Source: Bacillota bacterium
GTDB taxonomy: Bacteria > Bacillota > Clostridia > Lachnospirales > Lachnospiraceae
Assembly (NCBI GenBank): GCA_023436225.1
Contig: JAEZKA010000065.1
Coordinates: forward strand, 124,001-188,000
DNA: 64,000 nt
Direction of reading: 5' to 3'
Below the pieces are notes generated by a model, which was not told the DNA's origin, did not search any database, and saw only the letters and a program-made list of their open reading frames with translations. This document shows positions 17,108 through 25,845 of the stretch, one piece after another (position 1 is the first letter of the stretch; each line of letters starts with the position of its first letter). Position numbers and translations under genes: made by a program.

Positions 17108-18023
17108 TTATACTACCTCCATTTAATAGGTTTATGAAATAATCCTCTAAAGAATTGCTTTTCTTTGTAAAAGAATCAATCATTATATCGTTTTCAATTA
17201 ATTCTTTCGATATCATTCCTTGAGGAAGCCTTGTATCATAAATCCGTATTGCATTATTATCAACGATTCTGAGATTAGAAATATCTAAACTGTCAGATAA
17301 AATGAACGCAGCCTTTCTACAATTGTTTGTCACTAGCTCAATATACTCTGTATTACTCTCTTTAATACTTTCCATGGAAACTTCTTCCATGAGTTTTCCT
17401 TTATTAATTACTCCTATGGTATCCGCTATTTGCTCTATTTCTCCTAATATGTGACTGGACAATAAAATAGTACTACCATATTCTCTGCAAAACATCTTTA
17501 ATAAGTCTCTCATTTCCTTAATTCCAATTGGGTCAAGTCCATTAATTGGCTCGTCCAATATCAATAATTCTGGTTTTGTTATGATTGCTCTTGCAATTCC
17601 AAGCCGCTGCTTCATACCAAGGGAGAAATCTTTTACCTGCTTACCGTCAATCCCCTTTAAGTTCACCAATTCCAAGGCAGTATCAATTGCTTTCTTGTCA
17701 TAAAATCCCATATATTCACAATGAAGTTCTAGATTTTCCTTTGCTGTAAGCTTTTCATAAAAGATGGGGGTTTCTATGATTGTACCAATTCTTTTAAGGT
17801 ATTCATATGATTTATCTGTAATCTTCTCATTAAAAAGTTGGATTTCACCGCTGGTTGGCTTCACTAAATTTGTTATCATTCTCATAACAGTTGTTTTTCC
17901 TGCTCCATTACTCCCTAGAAATCCGTAAATTTCTCCTTTTGTTACACTCATGTTTACATTTGATACAACTTCTTTTCCATTATAAGCTTTTATCAAATTA
18001 TATGTTTTTAATAAATATGGCAT
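17100..18023 (-). CDS. ABC transporter ATP-binding protein, BcrA-like
   Basis: The 307-residue ATPase has Walker A GSNGAGKTT (about 37-45), signature FSLGMKQRLGIARA, Walker B LLILDEPINGLDP and the H-loop SSHILGEIEQ. The C-terminal extra segment is usual in the bacitracin-resistance type. It pairs with the downstream permease and probably responds to the adjacent two-component system. Confidence 0.95.
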   Translation of the reverse strand: MPYLLKTYNLIKAYNGKEVVSNVNMSVTKGEIYGFLGSNGAGKTTVMRMITNLVKPTSGEIQLFNEKITDKSYEYLKRIGTIIETPIFYEKLTAKENLELHCEYMGFYDKKAIDTALELVNLKGIDGKQVKDFSLGMKQRLGIARAIITKPELLILDEPINGLDPIGIKEMRDLLKMFCREYGSTILLSSHILGEIEQIADTIGVINKGKLMEEVSMESIKESNTEYIELVTNNCRKAAFILSDSLDISNLRIVDNNAIRIYDTRLPQGMISKELIENDIMIDSFTKKSNSLEDYFINLLNGGSINE

Positions 18024-18106
18024 TTGTTATCTCCTCTTTCATTTAATAACTCCATTCTAATATGGAATAATTTCATTTTTCTTACGCAAATATTACAAAA
18101 AACTTA

Positions 18107-18121
18107 AGTTCAAAATGAACT
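18107..18121. promoter_or_regulatory. Dyad between kinase and ABC genes
   Basis: AGTTCA and TGAACT flank AAA, a perfect 15-base dyad in the 135-base gap before the ATPase gene. It is placed where a response-regulator or other operator could drive the transporter. OmpR-type regulators more often use direct repeats, so this is tentative. Confidence 0.4.
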
Positions 18122-18158
18122 CCGTTTTGTAGGATATATTAACATTCCGCCACATTAC

Positions 18159-19091
18159 TTAGTATCTAATTCTTTTTAGTTTAACAGTAAATATAGTTTT
18201 CTCGTTAGGTTTACTATTGACAAAGATTTCTCCATCCATTTTCTCTATAAGCCGCTTCGTTATAGTTAATCCTAATCCACTTCCCTGATTTAGTTTATTT
18301 CTTGAATCATCAAGTGTATACATTCTTTCAAATATCCGATCTTTATAGATTTCACCAATACCCTTACCCTTGTCCCAAATTTCAATATATGCATATTCTT
18401 CATCTGTTCTTAATGACAAGCCTACTATCATGCCATCATTTCCATACTTAATCGCATTGGATAGTAGATTATTGATTACTCTATCCAGTGCTTCTTCATT
18501 TCCTCTGGAATAAATATCTTCCTCAGGTATATCAATCATGACCTGAAATCCCTTATTGGTTAATACATCGTAAAATTCCAATATATTTTTCCTACATATT
18601 TCGTTCATATTAATGCGCGTTAGTGGAATATACTTATCTCCAGATTCTAGCTTTGCTAAATCAAAGAACTTATTGATTAATTCTAATACTTCCATTGTTT
18701 TAATCTCCACTTTAGCTAGCTGCATTTTCCTTTCATCAAGGTCCATCTTATCATCCAACTTCATTGTTTCAACATAACCGAGTATCACGGTAAGTGGAGT
18801 CTTTAAATCATGTGAAATGTTTGAAAGCATTCTTCTCATTGACATTTCAACTTTCAAAAAATTCTTATGTGATATTTGATTATATTCCAGAAGATGATTG
18901 ATCTCTACTAAAAGGGGAATCAGAGATTTATCAGCTGCAAAAACTAAGAGTTGTTCCTCTGTTTTATCCGTAATAATATGATGCAACTTATTCTGTATGT
19001 ATTGTAAGTCTGTTTTGATATGTCTGTATTTAATGTTTTGAATGAAAATTATTATTAATAATATCACTATCATGAATATTAAATATATCAT
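18159..19091 (-). CDS. Sensor histidine kinase
   Basis: The kinase of about 310 residues has one N-terminal membrane helix (about 2-19), a phosphoacceptor box SNISHDLKTPLT with H94, and ATPase boxes LLSNAIKYG, DKGKGI and GSGLGL. There is no extracellular domain, so it probably senses through its membrane helix or the ABC transporter. I prefer the ATG at 19091, whose A-T-G overlaps the regulator's TGA by one base, with GGAG upstream; a TTG lies one codon earlier. Confidence 0.93.
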   Translation of the reverse strand: MIYLIFMIVILLIIIFIQNIKYRHIKTDLQYIQNKLHHIITDKTEEQLLVFAADKSLIPLLVEINHLLEYNQISHKNFLKVEMSMRRMLSNISHDLKTPLTVILGYVETMKLDDKMDLDERKMQLAKVEIKTMEVLELINKFFDLAKLESGDKYIPLTRINMNEICRKNILEFYDVLTNKGFQVMIDIPEEDIYSRGNEEALDRVINNLLSNAIKYGNDGMIVGLSLRTDEEYAYIEIWDKGKGIGEIYKDRIFERMYTLDDSRNKLNQGSGLGLTITKRLIEKMDGEIFVNSKPNEKTIFTVKLKRIRY

Positions 19092-19786
19092 CAAAATTCT
19101 CCTAATTTATATCCCAGACCCCATAAAGTTTTAATATACAAAGGTTCTGAAGGATTATCTTCTATTTTTTCTCTCAGTCTTCTCATATGAACATTTATTA
19201 CATTCTCGTCCCCATAATAATCCTCATTCCAGATAGAACTATAGATCTGTGCTTTTGTAAATACTCTTTTCGGATTTTTTACAAACAGCTTTAATATATC
19301 AAATTCTTTTGAAGTCAATTGAATTCTTTTTCCTTTTTTCATAACAGAAAAATCATTAAAATCTATCTTTAATTCATTGACGTTTATAATTCCTTCTTCG
19401 TTCGTATCATTTTTTGTAAAATAATTGGCTCGTCTAATTGCTGCCTTTATTCTTGCAGATAGCTCTAGCATTGAAAAAGGCTTTGCAATATAATCATCTG
19501 CACCTATTCCCAAACCTATCGCCTTATCCACATCCGTATCCTTTGCAGAAGTAATTAAAATCGGGATTGAACTTTTCTCTCTTATTATTCTGATGACTTC
19601 TATACCATCAAGTTTAGGCATCATAAGATCCAGAAGGATAATATCAAAGGTATCACGTAAAAACTTTCTTACGCCTTCTTCACCGTTAAATGCTACCGTT
19701 AATTTAAAGCCTTCTTTTCTAAGATAATTTTCAACCATTTCGCTTATTGCAATATCATCTTCAATTAATAATATTTTGTTATTCAT
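19091..19786 (-). CDS. OmpR-family response regulator
   Basis: The 231-residue protein has a receiver domain (phosphoacceptor in DIILLDLMMPKLDG near 52-55, conserved Lys in DYIAKPFS) and a winged-helix output domain (about 130-231, NVINVHMRRLREKI). AAGGAG lies ten bases before the ATG. It opens the regulator-kinase-ABC cluster and probably activates the transporter genes when a membrane-active peptide is present. Confidence 0.95.
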   Translation of the reverse strand: MNNKILLIEDDIAISEMVENYLRKEGFKLTVAFNGEEGVRKFLRDTFDIILLDLMMPKLDGIEVIRIIREKSSIPILITSAKDTDVDKAIGLGIGADDYIAKPFSMLELSARIKAAIRRANYFTKNDTNEEGIINVNELKIDFNDFSVMKKGKRIQLTSKEFDILKLFVKNPKRVFTKAQIYSSIWNEDYYGDENVINVHMRRLREKIEDNPSEPLYIKTLWGLGYKLGEF

Positions 19787-20129
19787 AATACTGATACTCC
19801 TTTAACATATACACTTTTTATCGTATTTCTATCACATTAATTACCAGTACAAAATCAATCCGAAGATGTTACAATTGGATTCCCAAAATCCTCACTACTG
19901 ATTACTCTCTCGCTAATACGGTTTCTATCAGCTCATAAAGATTAATCTGTCGTTCCATCACTTTTCTGCCCTACCCATAAAGTCAGAGCCAACACGCATA
20001 ATATATGTGCTGGCTCGATTGCTACTGTATTACATTCAATATCTCTTTTAGTTTCATTGTCACACCTTTGGCATTCATTTTTACATTATATACCATTGCG
20101 GTATTAATTTCAAAGCTTTTATTGTAAAT
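19787..20129. other. Intergenic region with one imperfect hairpin
   Basis: No coding signal. AGCCA and TGGCT with inner CAC/GTG pair at 19987-20015. The response regulator's promoter should lie near 19800-19860, but I see no clear consensus. Confidence 0.4.
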
Positions 20130-20172
20130 ATTTATAACAAAACACACCCATCATATTTCATAATGAGTGTGC
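20130..20172 (-). terminator. Probable intrinsic terminator
   Basis: CACACCCAT (20143-20151) pairs with ATGAGTGTG (20163-20171) with one mismatch; on the minus strand TTTTGTTATAA follows. It lies downstream of the methyltransferase relic. Confidence 0.5.
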
Positions 20173-20193
20173 TAAGCCGTTGTTGATTTAATT

Positions 20194-20316
20194 CTATTTT
20201 ACCTTATATAGTAGACACACCGTCTCCACATGCCTTGAACGATCAAAATAGATGCCGCCTAGACCTAGTGGGGCCTTGGCGGCAGGGTATGTTATCAAAT
20301 CTCTTCTGTATATCAC
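20194..20316 (-). pseudogene. C-terminal relic of an RNA uracil-C5 methyltransferase
   Basis: The last 20 residues, RSRHVETVCLLYKVK preceded by GGIYFD, match the conserved C-terminal motif of TrmA/RlmD enzymes (HVETVxLL). About 25 upstream residues do not fit the family, and no catalytic part exists. It differs from the intact rlmD-like gene (WTKHVETVILL), so it came from another paralogue. Confidence 0.6.
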
Positions 20317-20434
20317 TTTGCTCTAACTCTTTCGCTCATCTAGATGCTTTTGACAAGCTTTGGTTCATACCTGCTTCATCAAGTTTTTTGCGAATTGGTG
20401 TTAAGCATTAATTTAATTTGCATGTTCCATCAGA

Positions 20435-21124
20435 TCAATACTCATCGGACGATGGTCCAGATTTATTCTCTTTGGTCTTAGCATTGTCATAATCTTCATT
20501 CCATACCTTTTGTAGTATCTCTAAAAAAGTTTCGCTAGATTGTGCTCCAGTAATGGTATATTTGTCATTTACAATGAAAAAGGGAACACCCTGAATACCG
20601 ATTTTTGATCCATTTGCCCTATCTCTTGCAATATTTTCACTATACCAATCTCCTGCTAAAGCGTCCAAAGCCTCTTTCTCATTAAGCCCTATTTCTCCTG
20701 CCAGTCCAGCAAGCGTGGCATGATCGCCAATATCCAGCGAATCTACCAGATATGCCTTCATAAGGCGTTCCATCATTTCTTTCATTTTGCCTTTTTCTTC
20801 TGAATAATATGAAAGGCGGAGCGCATCGTAGGAATTGGTGGGGATTAATGTATCAAAATGATAATCCAGTCCAATTTCTTTCGCTTGCTGTGCGAGCTGA
20901 CTATTCAGTTTCTTTGCTTTTTCATATGGCATACCATGCTTGGCAGATAAAACCTGATGAATATCCATACCGGTATTCTTTTTCGCATAAGGGTCTAACT
21001 GAAAACTACGGAAAACGATTTTAACATCTTCCTTATGCTCAAACTGCTCCAATGCTATTTCCAGACGGCGCTTGCCGATATAACAAAACGGACACGCAAT
21101 GTCAGACCAAATTTCTATTTTCAT
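20435..21124 (-). CDS. DsbA-family oxidoreductase, FrnE-like
   Basis: The 229-residue protein has the thioredoxin-like redox motif CPFC (about 11-14) in WSDIACPFCYIGKRR and the helical insert of the FrnE/HCCA isomerase branch, with the cis-Pro loop GVPFFIV near 187. It is predicted cytoplasmic (no signal peptide). FrnE homologues act in disulfide exchange and oxidative-stress resistance; the partner here is unknown. GGGAG lies nine bases before the start. Confidence 0.9.
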   Translation of the reverse strand: MKIEIWSDIACPFCYIGKRRLEIALEQFEHKEDVKIVFRSFQLDPYAKKNTGMDIHQVLSAKHGMPYEKAKKLNSQLAQQAKEIGLDYHFDTLIPTNSYDALRLSYYSEEKGKMKEMMERLMKAYLVDSLDIGDHATLAGLAGEIGLNEKEALDALAGDWYSENIARDRANGSKIGIQGVPFFIVNDKYTITGAQSSETFLEILQKVWNEDYDNAKTKENKSGPSSDEY

Positions 21125-21217
21125 AGTTATATACTCCCTTCTTTAATTTGTGACAACTCAAGTAAGAGCTACTATGTCAATCATGAGATATCCAATTTTT
21201 CTTCGTTTTAAGCTGAT

Positions 21218-21424
21218 TTAATTATTATAGGCAATGGGCATTTTCCCGATCAATTGGTTTTGCCGAGCTGCGGCATACATTAATTTGGCAGCATTTTCCT
21301 TGAATACGGACATTTTACCTGCCCTATCCCCGAATGAATAATCAAAAGATTGCCCTAGAGCTGGGAAATTTTCGGGGCTTCGGTTGATTGGCAACACAAT
21401 AACAATGTGCCTCTTTAGAGTTGC
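21218..21424 (-). pseudogene. Unrecognised C-terminal gene fragment
   Basis: A 69-codon open frame begins right after a stop and has no ATG near its start. It reads HIVIVLPINRSPENFPALG and later VFKENAAKLMYAAARQ, clearly protein-like, and ends IGKMPIAYNN. The 5' end has been lost. I do not recognise the family. It lies between exonuclease III and the DsbA-like gene. Confidence 0.5.
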
Positions 21425-21445
21425 TCAATCTTCATTGCTTATAAG

Positions 21446-22273
21446 CTACAAATCGATCTCAAGTAATATTGGAGTGTGATCTTGTCTTGGGCCAGAATCA
21501 ATCATTTCAGATTTAATTACTTTTTCTGCAATCCGATCACTGACTATCCAGTAATCAATTCTCCACCCGGAATTATTAATTTTACTTGTTATAGCACGCT
21601 GAGCCCACCAAGTATAAATACCTGTCACATCACCGTGAATATAGCGAAATGTATCTGTAAATCCTTTTTCTAACAGATTAGTGAAACCTTGACGCTCCTC
21701 ATCCGTAAAGCCAGCGGAACGACGATTATTATTAGGATGAGCCAAATCTATTTCTTTATGTGCTACGTTAAAATCCCCTGTTGCAATAACCGGCTTCTCC
21801 TTATCCAGAGCTTCTAGATAATCGGCATATTTTATGTCCCAAATTTGACGTTCTTCTAAACGATTCAGACTGTCCCCTGCATTTGGGGTATATACCTGTG
21901 TCAAATAGAAATGATCAAATTCTAAGGTAATTATGCGGCCTTCCGCATCCATAGTGCTTGGTGCTCCAATTACCGGAAATGCAACAGATGGTGCTAAATC
22001 ATTCTTATATAAGAACATGGTACCGGCATAACCCTTACGCGCTGGTTCTACCGAGCTATTCCAGACAATTTCATAATCCGGAAACTTATCCCTCAGAATT
22101 TCTAAATGCTTTTTAGTGGGACCGTCACAGGATAACTTTGTTTCCTGTATAGCAATAATCTCTGGGTTATGTTCTATAATCGTATTAAATACATTTTTAG
22201 ATAATACAGCACGCTCTGAAGCTCCAATTAATGCTGCATTTAATGAATCAATATTCCATGAAATAAACTTCAA
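21446..22273 (-). CDS. exoA: Exodeoxyribonuclease III / AP endonuclease
   Basis: The 275-residue enzyme repairs abasic and oxidised DNA ends. It has the EEP-family catalytic motifs IQETKLS, GDFNVAHKEIDLA, GWRIDYWIVS and the C-terminal QDHTPILLEIDL, very close in layout to streptococcal ExoA. The start is TTG at 22273 with GGAGG six bases upstream; no ATG fits the conserved N-terminus KFISWNIDSLNAA. It stands between cutC and a decayed fragment. Confidence 0.95.
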   Translation of the reverse strand: MKFISWNIDSLNAALIGASERAVLSKNVFNTIIEHNPEIIAIQETKLSCDGPTKKHLEILRDKFPDYEIVWNSSVEPARKGYAGTMFLYKNDLAPSVAFPVIGAPSTMDAEGRIITLEFDHFYLTQVYTPNAGDSLNRLEERQIWDIKYADYLEALDKEKPVIATGDFNVAHKEIDLAHPNNNRRSAGFTDEERQGFTNLLEKGFTDTFRYIHGDVTGIYTWWAQRAITSKINNSGWRIDYWIVSDRIAEKVIKSEMIDSGPRQDHTPILLEIDL

Positions 22274-22297
22274 TGTTTTTCCTCCAATACTCTCATT

Positions 22298-23056
22298 TCA
22301 TTTGTTGTCTACTATGTATTTTTCAAGTATCCTTCTTACTTCTTCAACCTTCTTATGATTTGTTACCCAAATTTCATATTCATTCAAAAACGGTAAGCCC
22401 ATCGCAACATTTTCCTTCCGATATTCCATCCGGCTGTCAACGATTGTTTTCCCTGATAGATGAAAGGAAGTAGCTTTTGTATAATTTAGCAGTTCACGAG
22501 CGATTTCCGGCTTTACTCCGCCTCCGACCAAAATTTCCACCTGCCCCCTGGATGCTTCTACCAACTCTCTTATAAGCTCCTTTCCTTCGATGCAACTATT
22601 TTTTTGTCCTGAAGTCAAGATTGTATTAATACCTAGAGCCTTGGTCTGTTCCAGTACCTTCATTGGATTTTCGCACATATCAAAGGCTCGGTGCAGTGTA
22701 ATATGCATCCCCTTCGCGATTTCGATCAATTGCTTCATACGTTCCAAATCCATAGATCCATCTGGAGCGAGTATTCCAATTACAACACCATCTGAACCAG
22801 CCATCCGGAACATTTCTACATTCTTTTTTATTATCTCAAATTCATAGTCCGAATAACAAAAATCTCCGTATCGTGGGCGTATTAACACATGAATTTTTAA
22901 ATCAACATGCTTTTTTACCATATGAAATAGATTCAAATCCGGTGTTGTCCCACCAATGATTAAATTACTACAAAGCTCAATGCGATTTGCGCCTCCGATT
23001 TTTGCTTCTATTGCAGATTCAAGAGAATCGACGCAACACTCCAGCATATACTTCAC
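22298..23056 (-). CDS. cutC: CutC family copper homeostasis protein
   Basis: The 252-residue TIM-barrel protein starts MLECCVDSLESA and has GGANRIELCSNL and the family segment IHVLIRPRYGDFCYS. E. coli CutC was linked to copper tolerance but later data question this; the molecular role is open. A GGA-rich site lies just before the ATG. It precedes exoA by 24 bases, so both are probably co-transcribed. Confidence 0.92.
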   Translation of the reverse strand: MKYMLECCVDSLESAIEAKIGGANRIELCSNLIIGGTTPDLNLFHMVKKHVDLKIHVLIRPRYGDFCYSDYEFEIIKKNVEMFRMAGSDGVVIGILAPDGSMDLERMKQLIEIAKGMHITLHRAFDMCENPMKVLEQTKALGINTILTSGQKNSCIEGKELIRELVEASRGQVEILVGGGVKPEIARELLNYTKATSFHLSGKTIVDSRMEYRKENVAMGLPFLNEYEIWVTNHKKVEEVRRILEKYIVDNK

Positions 23057-23253
23057 TTCATTGTACTTCCTTTCTGAAATATTCGATTTCGTATTCCTTC
23101 ACACCTACACATTCGCAATCAGAAGATCTCTAGGATGATCCTGCAACTTTGATCGAATAAGCCTTCGATATCGGAAAGAGTGCCGAGTACTGAATATCAT
23201 TGGCATCTCTGCAGTCTGAAAAAATAATATAATAAGTAGCATGGAATGATTTC

Positions 23254-24402
23254 TTATTTTAATAATTCGACTAATTCATATACTCTCTCTCTCGTAATTT
23301 CTGCACCCTTTAAAAATTCTATCATTGGACGAATACTTCCACCTTCGTATTCAGAACCCGCCTTTTTAACTTCATTTTCTTTCTTAACAATCCATTCCTT
23401 TTGTACGGATGTTAAGTTATCCATTTCATCTTTATCCAACGTATCTTTTAAATATTTCCATACTTGATTGATTTCATCATCCCATAATACATAGATATCT
23501 TTTGCTAATAGATTCATCATTGATTGATTTAAATCTTCAGTTTTTAGTCGATTATTCATTTCCTCAGATTTTTTTTCAATTTCTGCAACTTCTGCTGTTA
23601 TATCAAATTCTGTGTTATCTTCTTCTGTTTCAACTATCACATAGCTAGAAAATCCACTTTCAGTTTCTACATTGTATAATCCATAAAATGGTAGATATTT
23701 CTCTTTCCTATCACTTAATTCCATGTAGCCAACCCAACTTCTAAAACCTTCAGGCAATTCTTTTAATGGAGCTTGTGTTGTGTAGATATAAATTTCTTTT
23801 GAATGATCTAATCCATATGGTTCACTATAAATATATTTAATTCCATCAATTATTTCTTCACTTCCTACTTCTTTCTCAAGTTTAATCGCTTCAATTAACA
23901 TGGAATAAGTATAATCATTTACTCTCTTTGGTGTTGTAAATTTACCTTCAAATGTGGATGAATAATTAATTCCGTTTGGATAGCCTTCTCCGGTATCCCC
24001 CATATCAGAATCAGAATAGTATCCCTTGAAGGTTCCATCTTCATTAATATTTAATATTGTTTGCCAAGCACCAGCTCCACTAGAAAATACAAATTGGTAC
24101 TTTGATAATTCAGAAAATCGAATAGCTGATTCTCCACTGCTATTCTCTACAACGCTCGGAGTAACTTCTGGTATATTTGGTTCCACTGTCGTTATAGTAT
24201 CTGTATCATCATTCTCAGTTGTTTTGTTATCTATTACTTGATTGTTCACTGAATTTGTATTATTTGAAGTTATATCCTCGCTCTGACAACCCGTAAGTAA
24301 TACTACGGTACTACTTATTGCTACCAATAATAACTTTTGTTTATGTATACTTTTTTCTAACATATTTATATTTGTATTAAATTCTAGGTATTTTTTCTTC
24401 AT
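23254..24402 (-). CDS. Lipoprotein with C-terminal LprI-like domain
   Basis: The 382-residue protein has a signal peptide ending in the lipobox LLTGC (Cys about 39), so it is anchored outside the membrane. A Thr/Asn/Asp-rich linker follows, then an unrecognised middle domain (about 90-260), then a C-terminal LprI/DUF1311-like domain (about 275-382; SVQKEWIVKKENEVKKAGS and YEGGSIRPM). LprI is known as a lysozyme inhibitor; here it lacks the usual cysteines. AAGGAG supports the start at 24402. Confidence 0.85.
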   Translation of the reverse strand: MKKKYLEFNTNINMLEKSIHKQKLLLVAISSTVVLLTGCQSEDITSNNTNSVNNQVIDNKTTENDDTDTITTVEPNIPEVTPSVVENSSGESAIRFSELSKYQFVFSSGAGAWQTILNINEDGTFKGYYSDSDMGDTGEGYPNGINYSSTFEGKFTTPKRVNDYTYSMLIEAIKLEKEVGSEEIIDGIKYIYSEPYGLDHSKEIYIYTTQAPLKELPEGFRSWVGYMELSDRKEKYLPFYGLYNVETESGFSSYVIVETEEDNTEFDITAEVAEIEKKSEEMNNRLKTEDLNQSMMNLLAKDIYVLWDDEINQVWKYLKDTLDKDEMDNLTSVQKEWIVKKENEVKKAGSEYEGGSIRPMIEFLKGAEITRERVYELVELLK

Positions 24403-24721
24403 ATCTTACTCCTTGGTTTTCTTATACTATCTTACTTATTCTATTGTTATTGCATTAAAAACATATTATTTTATCCTTATATACTACCAATAATAAATAA
24501 AATTTCAACCATATCTTAAATATTTAAAGTAAACGTAATAAAATCGTAAGAATATTTTCAAGTCCTTAATTTTATGCAAAAGTTTCTTAACATAAGTAGA
24601 GTGAAAGCTACAACCCACCATCACTAATCTTATTAATAAGCCACAGCCATCGGTTAACGATATGCTAGTTCTTTAACATCAACGCTAACTTACATTCTAT
24701 GTTCTAAGACAAACTCGAAAG
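24403..24721. other. Upstream region of the lipoprotein gene
   Basis: AT-rich; it must carry the lipoprotein promoter. No gene or clear signal is seen. Confidence 0.4.
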
Positions 24722-24775
24722 CAAAAAATAAGGTTTCCAGCCATCAGCTACTCTAACTGAAAGTCTGGAAACCTT
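24722..24775 (-). terminator. Intrinsic terminator after the methyltransferase region
   Basis: AAGGTTTCCAG (24730-24740) pairs exactly with CTGGAAACCTT (24765-24775); on the minus strand ATTTTTTGC follows. Confidence 0.8.
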
Positions 24776-24900
24776 TAATTAAGCCGTTTAAGGCACATTT
24801 ATTTATCTTTGCGTGACATCAACACAACTGTCTCTTTGCTATTGTTCAACCAATCATTCATAGTTAATATCATACATTCTCCTTTTCAGGTATATTTTTC

Positions 24901-25475
24901 TTATTGTTTTAGAAAAATGTTAAATGATTGCTTATCCTGCAAGAATTCATACCGGTTTGCCAGAACGAATCCACATTGTTGCATAATTTCATATATCTTT
25001 TTTTCTTCTGAGCAATGTCCTGTTAGGCTTTCCTTACTTCTTTTGTTGTTGAGATAATCAATCACTGCAACTCTTCCTCTCGGCTTAATCGCACGATAAA
25101 CATTAGTAAAATACTTAACTGGCTCTAAAATATCATGAAAAGTATCCCTTAAAAAGAACAGATCCACTGACTGATCAGGTAACTGAAGAGAGCTTCCAGC
25201 CGTTAAAATAGGACATATATTATCCACCTTTTTTGTCCTTGCTTTTTTTATGACATATTCCAAATACTTCTGCTCAACATCCACAGCATAAACTAATCCC
25301 TTTTTTTCAACAATTTCTGCAAACCGGAGTGAATAGTAGCCTCCACCGGAGCCGATATCAGCTACTACATCTCCTTCCTTTAGTTTTAATTTATTAATGA
25401 TGTCGCCAGGCTTATTACTTTTTGAAGAAGCCTGGATATTTAGAATTTCAAGTAAAATCGATGTGATGATGTCAT
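24901..25475 (-). pseudogene. Class I SAM methyltransferase with disrupted start
   Basis: The protein frame is open from 25488 to 24901 (about 195 residues) and has the SAM-binding motif VVADIGSGGGYYSLRFAE, VYAVDVEQ and VDLFFLRDTFHDI, as in arsenite/UbiE-type methyltransferases. It has no ATG, GTG or TTG before the SAM motif. AAGGAGG and ATG at 25473-25475 lie in another frame that stops after 11 codons. One indel in the first codons explains this. A rare ATT/ATC start is the alternative, in which case it is functional. Confidence 0.7.
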
Positions 25476-25488
25476 TTCCTCCTTCCTT

Positions 25489-25692
25489 CTATAGTAAAAA
25501 ATTTTTTTGAATTCCATACTCCACCATATTATTTATCTGTTCGGTAGAAATAGCTTTCCATTGAAAGCCAAGTTGTTTTAAAAAGCTTTCTGTAAGTGCA
25601 CTTGTCAGTATAATTTGAGTCTGCTCCTTGGAACTTGTAAGGTTCGAGTGAAGCCTAAATATTCTGTTGAATGATAAAAAAAATTGTTTTAA
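25489..25692 (-). pseudogene. C-terminal relic, possibly GNAT acetyltransferase
   Basis: A 67-codon frame without a start ends just before the methyltransferase ribosome site. It reads IILTSALTESFLKQLGFQWK, resembling the C-terminal strand-helix of GNAT acetyltransferases of the ArsN2 type (LLTTTAExFFxxLGF). The N-terminal two thirds are missing. Its position ahead of a methyltransferase hints at a lost two-gene unit. Confidence 0.45.
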
Positions 25693-25845
25693 TCAAAATT
25701 TATGAACGATAGATTCATGTGTTCCGAGACACCATATTGAGAACTACTGACACGTTAACTCCATCCGAAATTGCTTTTTTCTTCTCTTTTCGGTCTCCTT
25801 GAGAAAACTGAAAAAACCTCTCAAAATGCCTAAAATCAAGGATTT

